Positions 1 to 6,908 of a stretch of 11,759 nucleotides of DNA are shown in pieces. The stretch's first letter is position 1; each line of letters begins with the position of its first letter. The DNA is from SAR202 cluster bacterium (GTDB lineage Bacteria > Chloroflexota > Dehalococcoidia > Lucifugimonadales > JASMAO01). The notes under the pieces are model-generated. The model was not told the origin of the DNA. It searched no databases and saw only the letters and a list, made by a program, of their open reading frames with translations. The stretch covers positions 1 through 11,759 of the forward strand of contig JASMAO010000077.1 of NCBI GenBank assembly GCA_030754315.1, in the 5' to 3' direction. Position numbers and translations under genes: made by a program.

Positions 1-537
1 GACCCTGCTGATGGAGCAATCAACACAGTATTCACTGGCCTGGATAGCGTTTCTGACATAGTTACCTACGACCCGAGTGTACCAGGCGGTGCTCTGTCGG
101 CTAGTAGAGACGATGCAGGCACGCTGGTAGGTACTCTCGAGGCGATTACTTCAAAGGCAGGCTACTGGGTGTACACGACTAAGTTCAAGACACTCACAGT
201 AACCACGCAGCATCTCGCGGCTGGTCAGACAAAAATACTGCCCCCGTCCATTCCGATTGTGAAGGGCTGGAACCTTATATCGGTCGTAGATGTCACGGGC
301 ACGAAGGCCGGCGGCGACACCATAGCGGCTAGCGCTTATCTCGCCAGCATCTTCTCTAGTGTGACGAGGGTATACACCTTCGACACCGTGGGGAACGAGT
401 GGTCTTTAGTCGACCATACAGGAAAGATAACAGTTGGATGGGCAGGTGCTGGTTCCATCGGAAACGCCGATGACAATATGATGTTCGGAAAAGGTTACTT
501 CATCTACGCGACTGAAGCAGGGACACTGGTACCGTAA
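1..537 (+). CDS. C-terminal part of a secreted/S-layer-like surface protein with repeated 'GWNLIS' modules (5' end outside window)
   Basis: The reading frame is open from base 1 to a TAA at 535-537, giving 178 residues; the true start lies upstream of the window. An internal GTG at 169 falls in the middle of the conserved GYWV motif (residues 54-57) and is not a start. Two diverged copies of one module are visible. The first runs from residue 1 through a V-x-x-I-V-T-Y-D-P strand to GYWVYTTKFKTLTV. The second begins at GWNLISV (89-95), passes a V-T-R-V-Y-T-F-D strand and ends at GYFIYA (165-170) and TLVP. The composition is rich in Thr, Ser, Gly and Ala with few Cys, as in exported beta-rich proteins. 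Paired GWNLI...GYW modules are common at the C-termini of large Chloroflexota surface proteins, so a cell-envelope role is likely. The molecular function is unknown. No membrane anchor or sorting motif is seen at the C-terminus. Confidence 0.7.
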   Translation, partial: DPADGAINTVFTGLDSVSDIVTYDPSVPGGALSASRDDAGTLVGTLEAITSKAGYWVYTTKFKTLTVTTQHLAAGQTKILPPSIPIVKGWNLISVVDVTGTKAGGDTIAASAYLASIFSSVTRVYTFDTVGNEWSLVDHTGKITVGWAGAGSIGNADDNMMFGKGYFIYATEAGTLVP

Positions 538-714
538 CGTCGCTGCGACTCCAACTCTATCTTTTATTTAACAGATGATGACCTGCCATTATTATCGTCA
601 GGCTGTTTGGATTTACATCAATGAAGATCTCGATGTCAGTTGTAGCAACCTGGGGATATACTAATGCCTAAGTCACAGTTTAGGATGAAACAAAAGCAAA
701 CGCCTAATATCATT

Positions 715-720
715 GGAGGT
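715..720 (+). promoter_or_regulatory. Ribosome binding site GGAGGT setting the PEBP start
   Basis: GGAGGT lies 10 nt before the ATG at 731. A longer frame could begin at the TTG at 713, but that codon overlaps this Shine-Dalgarno sequence, so the ATG is the better start. Confidence 0.7.
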
Positions 721-730
721 TGTTATATCA

Positions 731-1216
731 ATGACGCTGACACTGCTAAGTACAAGTTTCGGAGACGGGGACTACCTTTCAAATAAGCACTGCCTGAGTT
801 CCGATTTTGGTTTTGGTTGCGATGGCAACAACGTCTCTCCAGAGCTTCACTGGGAATCTGTTCCTGATGGAACAAAATCCCTCGCCTTGACTTGCTACGA
901 CCCAGACGCTCCAACGGGTAGTGGTTTTTGGCATTGGGTTGTGATAGACATCCCACCCGGTACCATGTCAATACCAGAGGGCCGGCACAACATACCCATA
1001 GGAGCAATGGAGACTCGAACCGACTTTGGAAAACCTGGGTACGGGGGACCATGTCCGCCTGAAGGAGATCATCCTCACCGTTACATATTCACTCTATTCA
1101 GTCTAAAAACAGAGTCATTGTCGGTTGATCCTGACACTTCTGCTGCTGTTGTGGGATTTATGCTCAACTCCAACACCATCGAAAAGGCTACTCTTATGGG
1201 ATTTTTCAAAAGATAG
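731..1216 (+). CDS. YbhB/YbcL family protein (phosphatidylethanolamine-binding protein, PEBP fold)
   Basis: This 161-residue protein shows the hallmarks of the bacterial PEBP family (PF01161, YbhB/YbcL branch). They are DPDAP at 57-61, the HW pair at 68-69 within G-F-W-H-W-V-V, GYGGPCPP at 103-110 and HPHRYIF at 114-120. These form the anion-binding pocket seen in family structures. The length is usual for the family. There is no signal peptide in the chosen frame, so it is probably cytoplasmic. Members bind phosphate-like or small organic ligands, and some are described as kinase or protease inhibitor homologues, but the bacterial role is poorly defined. The ATG start follows GGAGGT by 10 nt. 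It is preceded by the surface-protein gene (193 bp gap) and followed by the DapA-like gene (155 bp gap), so it is probably its own transcription unit. The family call is firm; the biological role is not. Confidence 0.92.
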   Translation: MTLTLLSTSFGDGDYLSNKHCLSSDFGFGCDGNNVSPELHWESVPDGTKSLALTCYDPDAPTGSGFWHWVVIDIPPGTMSIPEGRHNIPIGAMETRTDFGKPGYGGPCPPEGDHPHRYIFTLFSLKTESLSVDPDTSAAVVGFMLNSNTIEKATLMGFFKR

Positions 1217-1294
1217 CTCTTGCGAAAGCCAACACATACCTGGCGAAATGAGTTAAGGAAAAGGCTTCGTCCATAATAAATACTGGGCACTATC

Positions 1295-1328
1295 CTGGAG
1301 AACACGTACGCAAGTAGAATGTCTCCAG
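1295..1328. repeat. Short inverted repeat upstream of the DapA-like gene
   Basis: CTGGAGA (1295-1301) and TCTCCAG (1322-1328) are exact reverse complements separated by 20 nt. The second arm ends 43 bp before the ATG at 1372, and an AT-rich TAAATATATA stretch follows it. It could be a leader hairpin or a regulator half-site pair. Arms of this length may also occur by chance. Confidence 0.25.
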
Positions 1329-1371
1329 ACTAAATATATACCCCATTTAAAACGTTATTCAGGAGGAACGA

Positions 1372-2277
1372 ATGTCCAAATTCAGCGTTGACGATATTAA
1401 AGGGGTGGTTCCACCGATCGCCACACCGATCAACAAAAACGAGACCGTGGATGAAGCAGGGATGCGTCGTTTGGTCAAATTTCTACTTGGAAATGGCGCC
1501 AACTGCATATTCGTCATGGGTGGCACGGGTGAATTTTTCTGTTTGTCCGACAAAGAGAAAAGGCGCGCCATCGAGATTGTTGTCGACGAAGTCAATGGAC
1601 AGGCTCCAGTTATTGCAGGTATCACTGAGCTCAGTACACGTCGAACCATCGAGAACGCCCGAATCGCCCAAGAGACTGGTGCAGACTTCATGGCGTCACT
1701 GCCTCCTTTCTTCTTCAGGATGGGCCAAGACTGGATGACCAATTTCTACACCGCAATAGCTGACGTATCTGGCCTACCACTGCTCTTATACAACATCCTC
1801 AACCCAATACACACCAACATTCTACCAACTACTGCGAAGAGACTTAGCGACCACCCGAACATCGTCGGGATCAAAGACTCTGAGGAGTTCGCCCACGTCC
1901 AAGAAACTATTTTCTTGACGCGTGATAGTAATTTCAATGTCCTCTGCGGGCTCGAGGGACACTTCTACGCAGCGGTAAGCGTCGGGGCATCCGGCGGAGT
2001 CCTATCTGCGTCTAATTTCTGTCCAGCTCTTTGCCGTGAAATTTACGACTACGCAACGGCCGGAGATAATGATGCCGGTATTCAAGCGCAGGCTAAACTA
2101 AATAGACTTTTAGCAGAGTTCCAAGGATTCAGTTCTTGGTGGGGTATAGTAAAAACTAGCCTCAACATACTAGGTCTCTGTGAAAATACCGTCACTCATC
2201 CTGTCCCAACCTGCACAGATGAAGAGCGCCTGCGCCTGGAAAACATCCTGAATCGCTACGGCTTGATTTTAGAATGA
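1372..2277 (+). CDS. DapA-superfamily aldolase/lyase (dihydrodipicolinate synthase family, not a true DapA)
   Basis: This is a 301-residue protein of usual length for class I Schiff-base aldolases of the DHDPS/N-acetylneuraminate lyase superfamily (PF00701). Visible landmarks are the GGTGE substrate-carboxylate loop at 50-54, the catalytic-type Tyr140 in L-L-L-Y-N and the Schiff-base Lys168 in G-I-K-D-S. In genuine dihydrodipicolinate synthase the Tyr motif is followed by an Arg (YNVPxRT) that binds aspartate semialdehyde. Here the stretch is YNILNPIHTN with no Arg, so lysine biosynthesis is unlikely. A 2-keto-3-deoxy sugar-acid aldolase or dehydratase, or another pyruvate-dependent lyase, fits better, but the substrate cannot be read from sequence. 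The ATG lies 5 nt after AGGAGG (1361-1366), a strong ribosome binding site. It may act with sugar-acid dehydratases such as the enolase-superfamily gene in this window, though the two are about 7 kb apart on opposite strands. Confidence 0.9.
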   Translation: MSKFSVDDIKGVVPPIATPINKNETVDEAGMRRLVKFLLGNGANCIFVMGGTGEFFCLSDKEKRRAIEIVVDEVNGQAPVIAGITELSTRRTIENARIAQETGADFMASLPPFFFRMGQDWMTNFYTAIADVSGLPLLLYNILNPIHTNILPTTAKRLSDHPNIVGIKDSEEFAHVQETIFLTRDSNFNVLCGLEGHFYAAVSVGASGGVLSASNFCPALCREIYDYATAGDNDAGIQAQAKLNRLLAEFQGFSSWWGIVKTSLNILGLCENTVTHPVPTCTDEERLRLENILNRYGLILE

Positions 2278-2629
2278 ACCTCTTCACACTCAGTGCATCG
2301 GACACTAGTTTATGAGGTCAAATGGTGGTGAACCCTTAGCGAACGCAAAAACATCGTGCGCATTTTCATTAGCTGTAAACACATTCCCCTGAGTTTGACA
2401 TTGCAAATTGATGCCATGGTAATTGAACCGGTATTCCCACCAAACAATGAGAACAGCAGCCAGTAAATTGTCAATTGCTCTGGTAGAGATCCTAAATCTC
2501 TTCAATGTGCTCGGCTAGACGTCTATAAGTACCTAATCTTGTGTCCGTGCCGTCATGCTTAACAAATCTTCCTTAGTTGAGTGTAAAAGTGTTAGCGTTA
2601 CGATGTGAGTTTGTAAGGAGAATTTTGCA
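2278..2629. other. 352-bp intergenic region between the DapA-like and Asp-box genes
   Basis: No convincing gene is present. The - strand holds an open stretch at 2505-2305 (66 codons). Its C-terminal half, GINLQCQTQGNVFTANENAH followed by DVFAFA, vaguely resembles one NHL-type beta-propeller repeat (H-G-I ... G-N-V-F ... A-N-x-x-x-x-x-V-x-x-F). It has no clear ribosome binding site and no neighbouring repeats, so at best it is a relic. The + strand carries a TTGACA-type promoter candidate at 2395 and the AAGGAG ribosome binding site (2615-2620) of the next gene. I see no clear terminator for the DapA-like gene. Confidence 0.5.
2395..2423 (+). promoter_or_regulatory. Candidate sigma-70-type promoter for the Asp-box gene
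   Basis: A perfect TTGACA (2395-2400) is followed after 17 bp by GGTAAT (2418-2423), which matches the -10 consensus at four of six positions. It lies about 207 bp before the ATG at 2630. The -10 is weak and the leader would be long, so this is only a candidate. Confidence 0.25.
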
Positions 2630-5600
2630 ATGTCAGTCGTAAATACCGCGCAACATGATAATACAGTTAATGACCCTCTTGAATCACTTACTTGGCGCTG
2701 CATAGGCCCGTTCCGAGGTGGGCGTGTCGTAGCGGTGTCGGGGCACCCCAAGGACCCACTGGTTGCTTACTTTGGCGCTTGTGCTGGTGGTGTATGGAAG
2801 ACATCAGATGGCGGCGTCTACTGGGAAAATGTCTCAGATGGATATCTCAGGACCGCCTCTGTCGGTGCCATCGCTGTAGCTGAATCTGACCCCAACGTTA
2901 TTTATGTAGGAACTGGCGATTCTTGCATTCGCGGGGATGTTAGTCACGGCGATGGTGTGTACAAATCAACTGACGGAGGCAACACCTGGCAACATACGGG
3001 GCTGGAGGACACGAGACATATCTCACGGATCCGGGTAGATCCCCAAAATCACAATGTGGTTTTCGTAGCCGCCCTGGGCCACATTTTCGGCCCCAATTCT
3101 CAGCGAGGAATCTTCCGTTCCCAAGATGGAGGTGAGTCGTGGGATCGTGTGTTACACAAGGGAGATAAGGCAGGAATCGCTGATCTTTCTATGGATACAA
3201 ACAATCCAAGAATACTATTCGCAGCAGTCTGGGAAACGCTCCGAGAACCCTGGATGTTAACAAGTGGAGGCCTGCAAAGTGGCTTGTTCAAATCCGATGA
3301 TGGTGGGGACTCTTGGTCCGAATTAACCAATGGTTTACCCCACGGACTGAAGGGTCGCATTGGAGTCACGGTCTCACCCTCCATGTCGGGTCGAGTGTGG
3401 GCACTAGTGGAAGCTGAAAAGGGAGGGCTCTTCCGATCGGACGACACAGGTGAAACGTGGGAATTGATAAACGCAGACCCCACATTACTGCAAAGACCAT
3501 TCTACTTCAACCACATCTTCGCTGATCCTGTTGATTCAGAAACAGTCTATGTACTAAATCTGCAATTCCGAAAATCCACCGGTGGGCGTATCTTCAAAGA
3601 AATAGAATTGCCAGCCGCTGATCATCACGACCTATGGATTGACCCCTTGAATCCTCAGCGTATGGTAGCAGGTAACGATGGTGGCGCTACGATGTCATTC
3701 AATGGTGGCATGACTTGGTCATCTAACTACAATCAACCTACATCGCAGTTTTACCACGTCGCGATAGACAATCAATTCCCCTATCGTATCTACGGTACCC
3801 AGCAAGATAACAGTGCTGTCAGTGTACCGAGTAGATCTCTCAATCATCCAATTCAATGGTCGGATTGTTACACTGTCGGTAGCTCGGAATGCGGGCACAT
3901 AGCGGTTCGGCCAGACAATCCAAACATTGTTTATTCCGGGGCACCAACATACAGCTGGGAGAGTCTTTTGCGGTACGACCACCGGACCGAGCGTAGTCAG
4001 AACATCTCGGTGTGGCCAGAATTCAATGAAGGGTGGGGAATCAAGGACCAGAAGTACAGGTTCCAGTGGACCTACCCAATCATGGTGTCAATCCACGACC
4101 CTAATATTCTGTACGTCGCGGGCAATGTTGTGTTTCGGTCAAGAAACGAAGGATCCAGCTGGCAGGCAATAAGTCCGGATCTTACTCGCAACGATACCTC
4201 GAAGATGGAAGCATCTGGCACACCTGTAACCGTGGATACAACCGGCGTGGAATATTACTGTACTATTTTCGCTTTGGCCGAATCCCCTCAAAAACAAGGG
4301 CTTTTCTGGGCGGGTTCCGATGACGGATTGATCCACATCTCAAAAGATGACGGAACCACGTGGCAGAACATCACTCCAGCGGGCCTACCCGAATGGTCGC
4401 AGGTTAACATGATCGATCCTTCTCCCCATGATCCAGCAACCGCCTATATCGCGGTAACTCGATATAAACTGGACGACTACCGTCCATATCTATACAAAAC
4501 CACAGACTATGGAGAAACCTGGACAGAAATCAACGAAGGAATCCCGAAAAACGACTTAACCAGAGTAATACGAGAGGACACCCAGAGGCCTGGGCTGCTG
4601 TACGCTGGAACAGAAACGGGCCTGTACGTCTCCTACAACGACGGCCGATTTTGGCGGGAGCTTTCCAATCCTCTACGCAATCCTGAAAAGAGCCTACCGG
4701 TCGTACCAATTCATGACATTATAGTGAATGACAATGACCTAGTTGTTGCAACCCATGGTCGCTCTTTCTGGATCCTCGACGATCTTGCATTGGTACGGCA
4801 ATGTGACGCTAGTTTCTCTAATCAAACTATGCATCTTTTCCAACCTGCAGACTCGTATCTGGTTCCCTCACCAAAAGAGCGGGGTAGAACACCAACAGCC
4901 CAAAAACAAACAGCCCCATCATATCTCAAAGAACACCCTGACCTAGACCTCGTGCGACGCCATTTAGACGCAGGTTCCAATCCACCTGACGGGATAGTCA
5001 TCGTTTATTATTTGCAATCGAAGCCTGAAAAAGAGGCTAGTATCACCATATTGGACGCCTCCAAAAACATCGTAGCGAAATTCAGCAGCAAGCGACCAAA
5101 AACCGACGAACGCGAATCAGTGATAGACGGCCCTTGGATACCAACAGAAGCAGGCATAAATCGCTTCGTATGGGACATGCGCCACTCCGATCCAACAAGG
5201 GGACCGGGAATGAGTATGCCAGAAAAGAGACTCCTGGATGGACTGAGAGGGCCGATGGCTCTTCCAGGCGACTACTCAGTGATGTTGAAGATCGGAGACC
5301 AAACCCACAGTCACCACCTATCTCTTCTGAAAGATCCCCGTTCCAAAGCAACTTCTACCGACATTGAAGACCGCTTGGAACTCTTGCTTACAATACGAGA
5401 CAAACTATCCGAAATAAGCGATGCACTGAACAACATCAAGAGGTTGACTCATCAGATTCTCAACTGGACAAGTCAATCCAAGAACAACGCATCTTGGAGA
5501 TCGATTGGCAAGGACGGACAAAGTCTCATTGCCAAATTGGCCCTCATCAAAAAAGAACTAACTCAAACCAACGTTGACGGCAAGTCCGATCACTTGGCTC

Positions 5601-5839
5601 GCCTGGACGCCAAACTGTCGGGACTCGTCAACACTGTCACCACCGCAGATGGCGCCCCTACCAAGCAGTCCTACGATCTGTTCGAAAATCTTTCGACGCG
5701 AGTGGACATTCAATTGGATAGGCTGAATGACATCATCCGTACAGATACCCAAGCATTGTCGGCCAAATTGCTAGAACACGGTGTTCAGGTATTAGTCCTC
5801 GGGGATGAAAATAACCGTCACAACCCCGTATCAAATTAA
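2630..5839 (+). CDS. Large ten-Asp-box (BNR/sortilin-like) beta-propeller protein, glycosyl-hydrolase-type family
   Basis: The protein has 1069 residues. Ten S/T-x-D/N-x-G-x-x-W Asp-box motifs are visible, starting at about residues 58, 113, 164, 222, 270, 356, 504, 571, 624 and 668. These fit tandem beta-propeller blades like those of the sortilin/Vps10 and sialidase-like superfamilies. The conserved block WRCIGPFRGGRV (22-33) opens the first propeller, and ATHGRSFWILDD (707-718) closes the repeat region. A linker and an Ig-like beta region follow (about 785-900, with FVWDMRH at 847-852), then a helical, probably coiled-coil tail (about 911-1050). Homologues are often annotated as 'glycosyl hydrolase', but no catalytic function is established for this type. 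The N-terminus (MSVVNTAQHDNTVND) has no signal peptide, which suggests a cytoplasmic location or a non-classical export route. The ATG follows AAGGAG by 9 nt. The last codons overlap the start of a repeat shared with 6673 onward. Confidence 0.88.
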   Translation: MSVVNTAQHDNTVNDPLESLTWRCIGPFRGGRVVAVSGHPKDPLVAYFGACAGGVWKTSDGGVYWENVSDGYLRTASVGAIAVAESDPNVIYVGTGDSCIRGDVSHGDGVYKSTDGGNTWQHTGLEDTRHISRIRVDPQNHNVVFVAALGHIFGPNSQRGIFRSQDGGESWDRVLHKGDKAGIADLSMDTNNPRILFAAVWETLREPWMLTSGGLQSGLFKSDDGGDSWSELTNGLPHGLKGRIGVTVSPSMSGRVWALVEAEKGGLFRSDDTGETWELINADPTLLQRPFYFNHIFADPVDSETVYVLNLQFRKSTGGRIFKEIELPAADHHDLWIDPLNPQRMVAGNDGGATMSFNGGMTWSSNYNQPTSQFYHVAIDNQFPYRIYGTQQDNSAVSVPSRSLNHPIQWSDCYTVGSSECGHIAVRPDNPNIVYSGAPTYSWESLLRYDHRTERSQNISVWPEFNEGWGIKDQKYRFQWTYPIMVSIHDPNILYVAGNVVFRSRNEGSSWQAISPDLTRNDTSKMEASGTPVTVDTTGVEYYCTIFALAESPQKQGLFWAGSDDGLIHISKDDGTTWQNITPAGLPEWSQVNMIDPSPHDPATAYIAVTRYKLDDYRPYLYKTTDYGETWTEINEGIPKNDLTRVIREDTQRPGLLYAGTETGLYVSYNDGRFWRELSNPLRNPEKSLPVVPIHDIIVNDNDLVVATHGRSFWILDDLALVRQCDASFSNQTMHLFQPADSYLVPSPKERGRTPTAQKQTAPSYLKEHPDLDLVRRHLDAGSNPPDGIVIVYYLQSKPEKEASITILDASKNIVAKFSSKRPKTDERESVIDGPWIPTEAGINRFVWDMRHSDPTRGPGMSMPEKRLLDGLRGPMALPGDYSVMLKIGDQTHSHHLSLLKDPRSKATSTDIEDRLELLLTIRDKLSEISDALNNIKRLTHQILNWTSQSKNNASWRSIGKDGQSLIAKLALIKKELTQTNVDGKSDHLARLDAKLSGLVNTVTTADGAPTKQSYDLFENLSTRVDIQLDRLNDIIRTDTQALSAKLLEHGVQVLVLGDENNRHNPVSN

Positions 5840-6029
5840 CTGCATTTGTTCGACATGTAGAAAAGCGTCTAATGGACAAACAAATCGTCCGTTCCAGCAC
5901 TTTCAGGGGGAGGAGTCGTGGTCGTGCCGGCCACGGCAATACCCCGCAGAGCTCAGCCCAAAGATGGTGAATTTCAACCATCCCGGCAACTTCTTCAGGA
6001 TTGTTTGCTGCTCGATCAAACAATTGCTG
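5830..6029. repeat. Direct repeat copy A (partner at 6673-6908)
   Basis: This segment is repeated in the same orientation at 6673-6908. Bases 5873-5935 are identical to 6717-6779, 63 of 63 positions. Outside that tract the copies match at very roughly three quarters of positions by eye. Copy A lacks one base near 5861 and a 35-bp block present in copy B between two GGCCACG words (6773-6779 and 6808-6814). Copy A begins inside the last codons of the Asp-box gene and covers the sulfatase relic. Confidence 0.9.
5903..6029 (-). pseudogene. Relic of a second sulfatase gene (C-terminal end only, frameshifted)
   Basis: Read on the - strand, about 30 codons translate to QQLFDRAANNPEEVAGMVEI followed by HHLWAELCGVLPWP. 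This matches residues 497-528 of the intact sulfatase (ELYDLAANNPEKVAEMVEIY, then RQWAERCGVLPWP). Just after PWP a 35-bp block is missing relative to the intact gene. The frame shifts and no longer meets the TGA shared with the intact copy (5903-5905 here, 6747-6749 there). Upstream of 6029 the sulfatase similarity stops and the frame reaches an ATG at 6074 through unrelated sequence. The open frame spanning 6074-5733 is therefore not a functional gene. It most likely remains from an ancestral tandem sulfatase pair, or from copying of the 3' end. Confidence 0.75.
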
Positions 6030-6119
6030 GATGTTTCTTTTAATTATATCAATGACAGCACCGGTAATCTGCATTTTGCGGTACGGTCCTGAGGTGTTGC
6101 TAATTCGGTACCGTCGCGT

Positions 6120-6560
6120 CTACAGATTGCGGCGGAGGTCATCGGCGATCTGGCGAAATTCCTCGTCGCTGAGTCGGACAAAAGGGAAGGGATCCTGCCA
6201 GATTGGATGGCCGGGATTCGGGTCGGTCTCGCGGCGTGGAATGATATGCCAGTGTAGATGAGCAACGTTGTTACCCAATATGCAGTAGTTTATCTTCAAG
6301 GGCTGAAAAGTCTTGTCAAGTGCCGCGGATATCTGGTTGGCATCTTCCATGAATTTCTGACGGATGGTTGGATCTAGCTGGTAGAGTTCAGTGGCGTGCT
6401 GGCGCAGTACAACGACAACAAAGCCTCTGAAATACTGGGTCGTATCCCCAAGAATTGCAGTGGACACCTCCAACTCAGCCACTTTACTAGGGTGATCGAG
6501 ACCGCTTTGCTGGATAACAGGGTCGTGGCAGTAACGGCAGTCCTGGGGGGTGTTCGTGAT
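6120..6560 (-). CDS. HIT-family hydrolase (histidine triad), probable ATC start
   Basis: With the start at 6560 this is a 146-residue HIT protein. It has C8-R-Y-C11 at the N-terminus, which in many HIT proteins forms half of a zinc site. The HxHxH triad in AHLHWHIIPR has its histidines at 101, 103 and 105. HIT proteins hydrolyse nucleotide phosphoanhydrides or phosphoramidates such as Ap4A; this branch's substrate is not defined. The first conventional start is a GTG at 6480-6482, giving 120 residues, but it would remove the CxxC and the conserved N-terminus. The frame stays open upstream to a TGA near 6597, with no ATG, GTG or TTG above that GTG. A good Shine-Dalgarno (6567-6574) sits 6 nt before an ATC at 6560-6558, where MTNTPQDCRYC would be expected. 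Either ATC serves as a rare start or an ATG has been changed by mutation or sequence error. It lies between the sulfatase and its relic. Confidence 0.85.
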   Translation of the reverse strand: MTNTPQDCRYCHDPVIQQSGLDHPSKVAELEVSTAILGDTTQYFRGFVVVVLRQHATELYQLDPTIRQKFMEDANQISAALDKTFQPLKINYCILGNNVAHLHWHIIPRRETDPNPGHPIWQDPFPFVRLSDEEFRQIADDLRRNL

Positions 6561-6566
6561 AGTTTA

Positions 6567-6574
6567 TCCTCTCT
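6567..6574 (-). promoter_or_regulatory. Ribosome binding site AGAGAGGA of the HIT gene
   Basis: On the - strand AGAGAGGA is followed by the 6-nt spacer TAAACT and then ATC (6560-6558). The spacing is ideal for initiation at the ATC, and no comparable Shine-Dalgarno precedes the GTG at 6482. Confidence 0.55.
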
Positions 6575-6672
6575 AAGTGAAATAGACGCTGAGGTACTCT
6601 TTCATAAAGTTCTTTTATCCTACGAATCTAACTTAATATCTCACATTATTCTACATAAAAAAACTTCATCGA

Positions 6673-6908
6673 ATCGAATTAACAACGTTTGTTCGATATT
6701 TAGCAAAAGCGCCTACTGGACAAACAAATCGTCCGTTCCAGCACTTTCAGGGGGAGGAGTCGTGGTCGTGCCGGCCACGTGTTTTATCCTTCGTCAAACC
6801 TTTAATCGGCCACGGAAGCACTCCACAGCGCTCAGCCCACTGGCGGTAGATCTCAACCATCTCGGCAACTTTCTCAGGATTGTTTGCTGCCAGATCATAC
6901 AACTCTGT
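6673..6908. repeat. Direct repeat copy B (partner at 5830-6029)
   Basis: This copy covers the last 54 codons of the intact sulfatase and about 75 bp downstream of its stop. The tract 6717-6779 is identical to 5873-5935. Copy B keeps a 35-bp block, bounded by GGCCACG at 6773-6779 and 6808-6814, that copy A lacks. That pattern is expected from slippage or recombination between the two short words in copy A. The remainder of 6561-6746 is AT-rich and holds no gene I can support. Confidence 0.9.

Noticed and set aside
538..600. Hairpin GTCG-CTG-CGAC near 540 as terminator of the surface-protein gene
   Set aside because: The stem is only 4 bp and the following T-rich stretch is distant and interrupted.
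713..1216. PEBP gene starting at the TTG at 713
   Set aside because: The TTG overlaps the GGAGGT ribosome binding site that serves the ATG at 731.
5733..6074. 113-codon - strand open frame as a functional gene
   Set aside because: Only about 30 of its codons match the sulfatase C-terminus. The rest is unrelated or antisense to the Asp-box gene, and a 35-bp loss shifts the frame, so it is treated as a relic.
5805..6092. 95-codon + strand open frame across repeat copy A
   Set aside because: It overlaps the end of the Asp-box gene and the antisense of the sulfatase relic; its cysteines show no recognisable motif.
6120..6482. HIT gene starting at the GTG at 6482
   Set aside because: This drops the C-R-Y-C segment and the conserved N-terminus, and there is no Shine-Dalgarno before that GTG.
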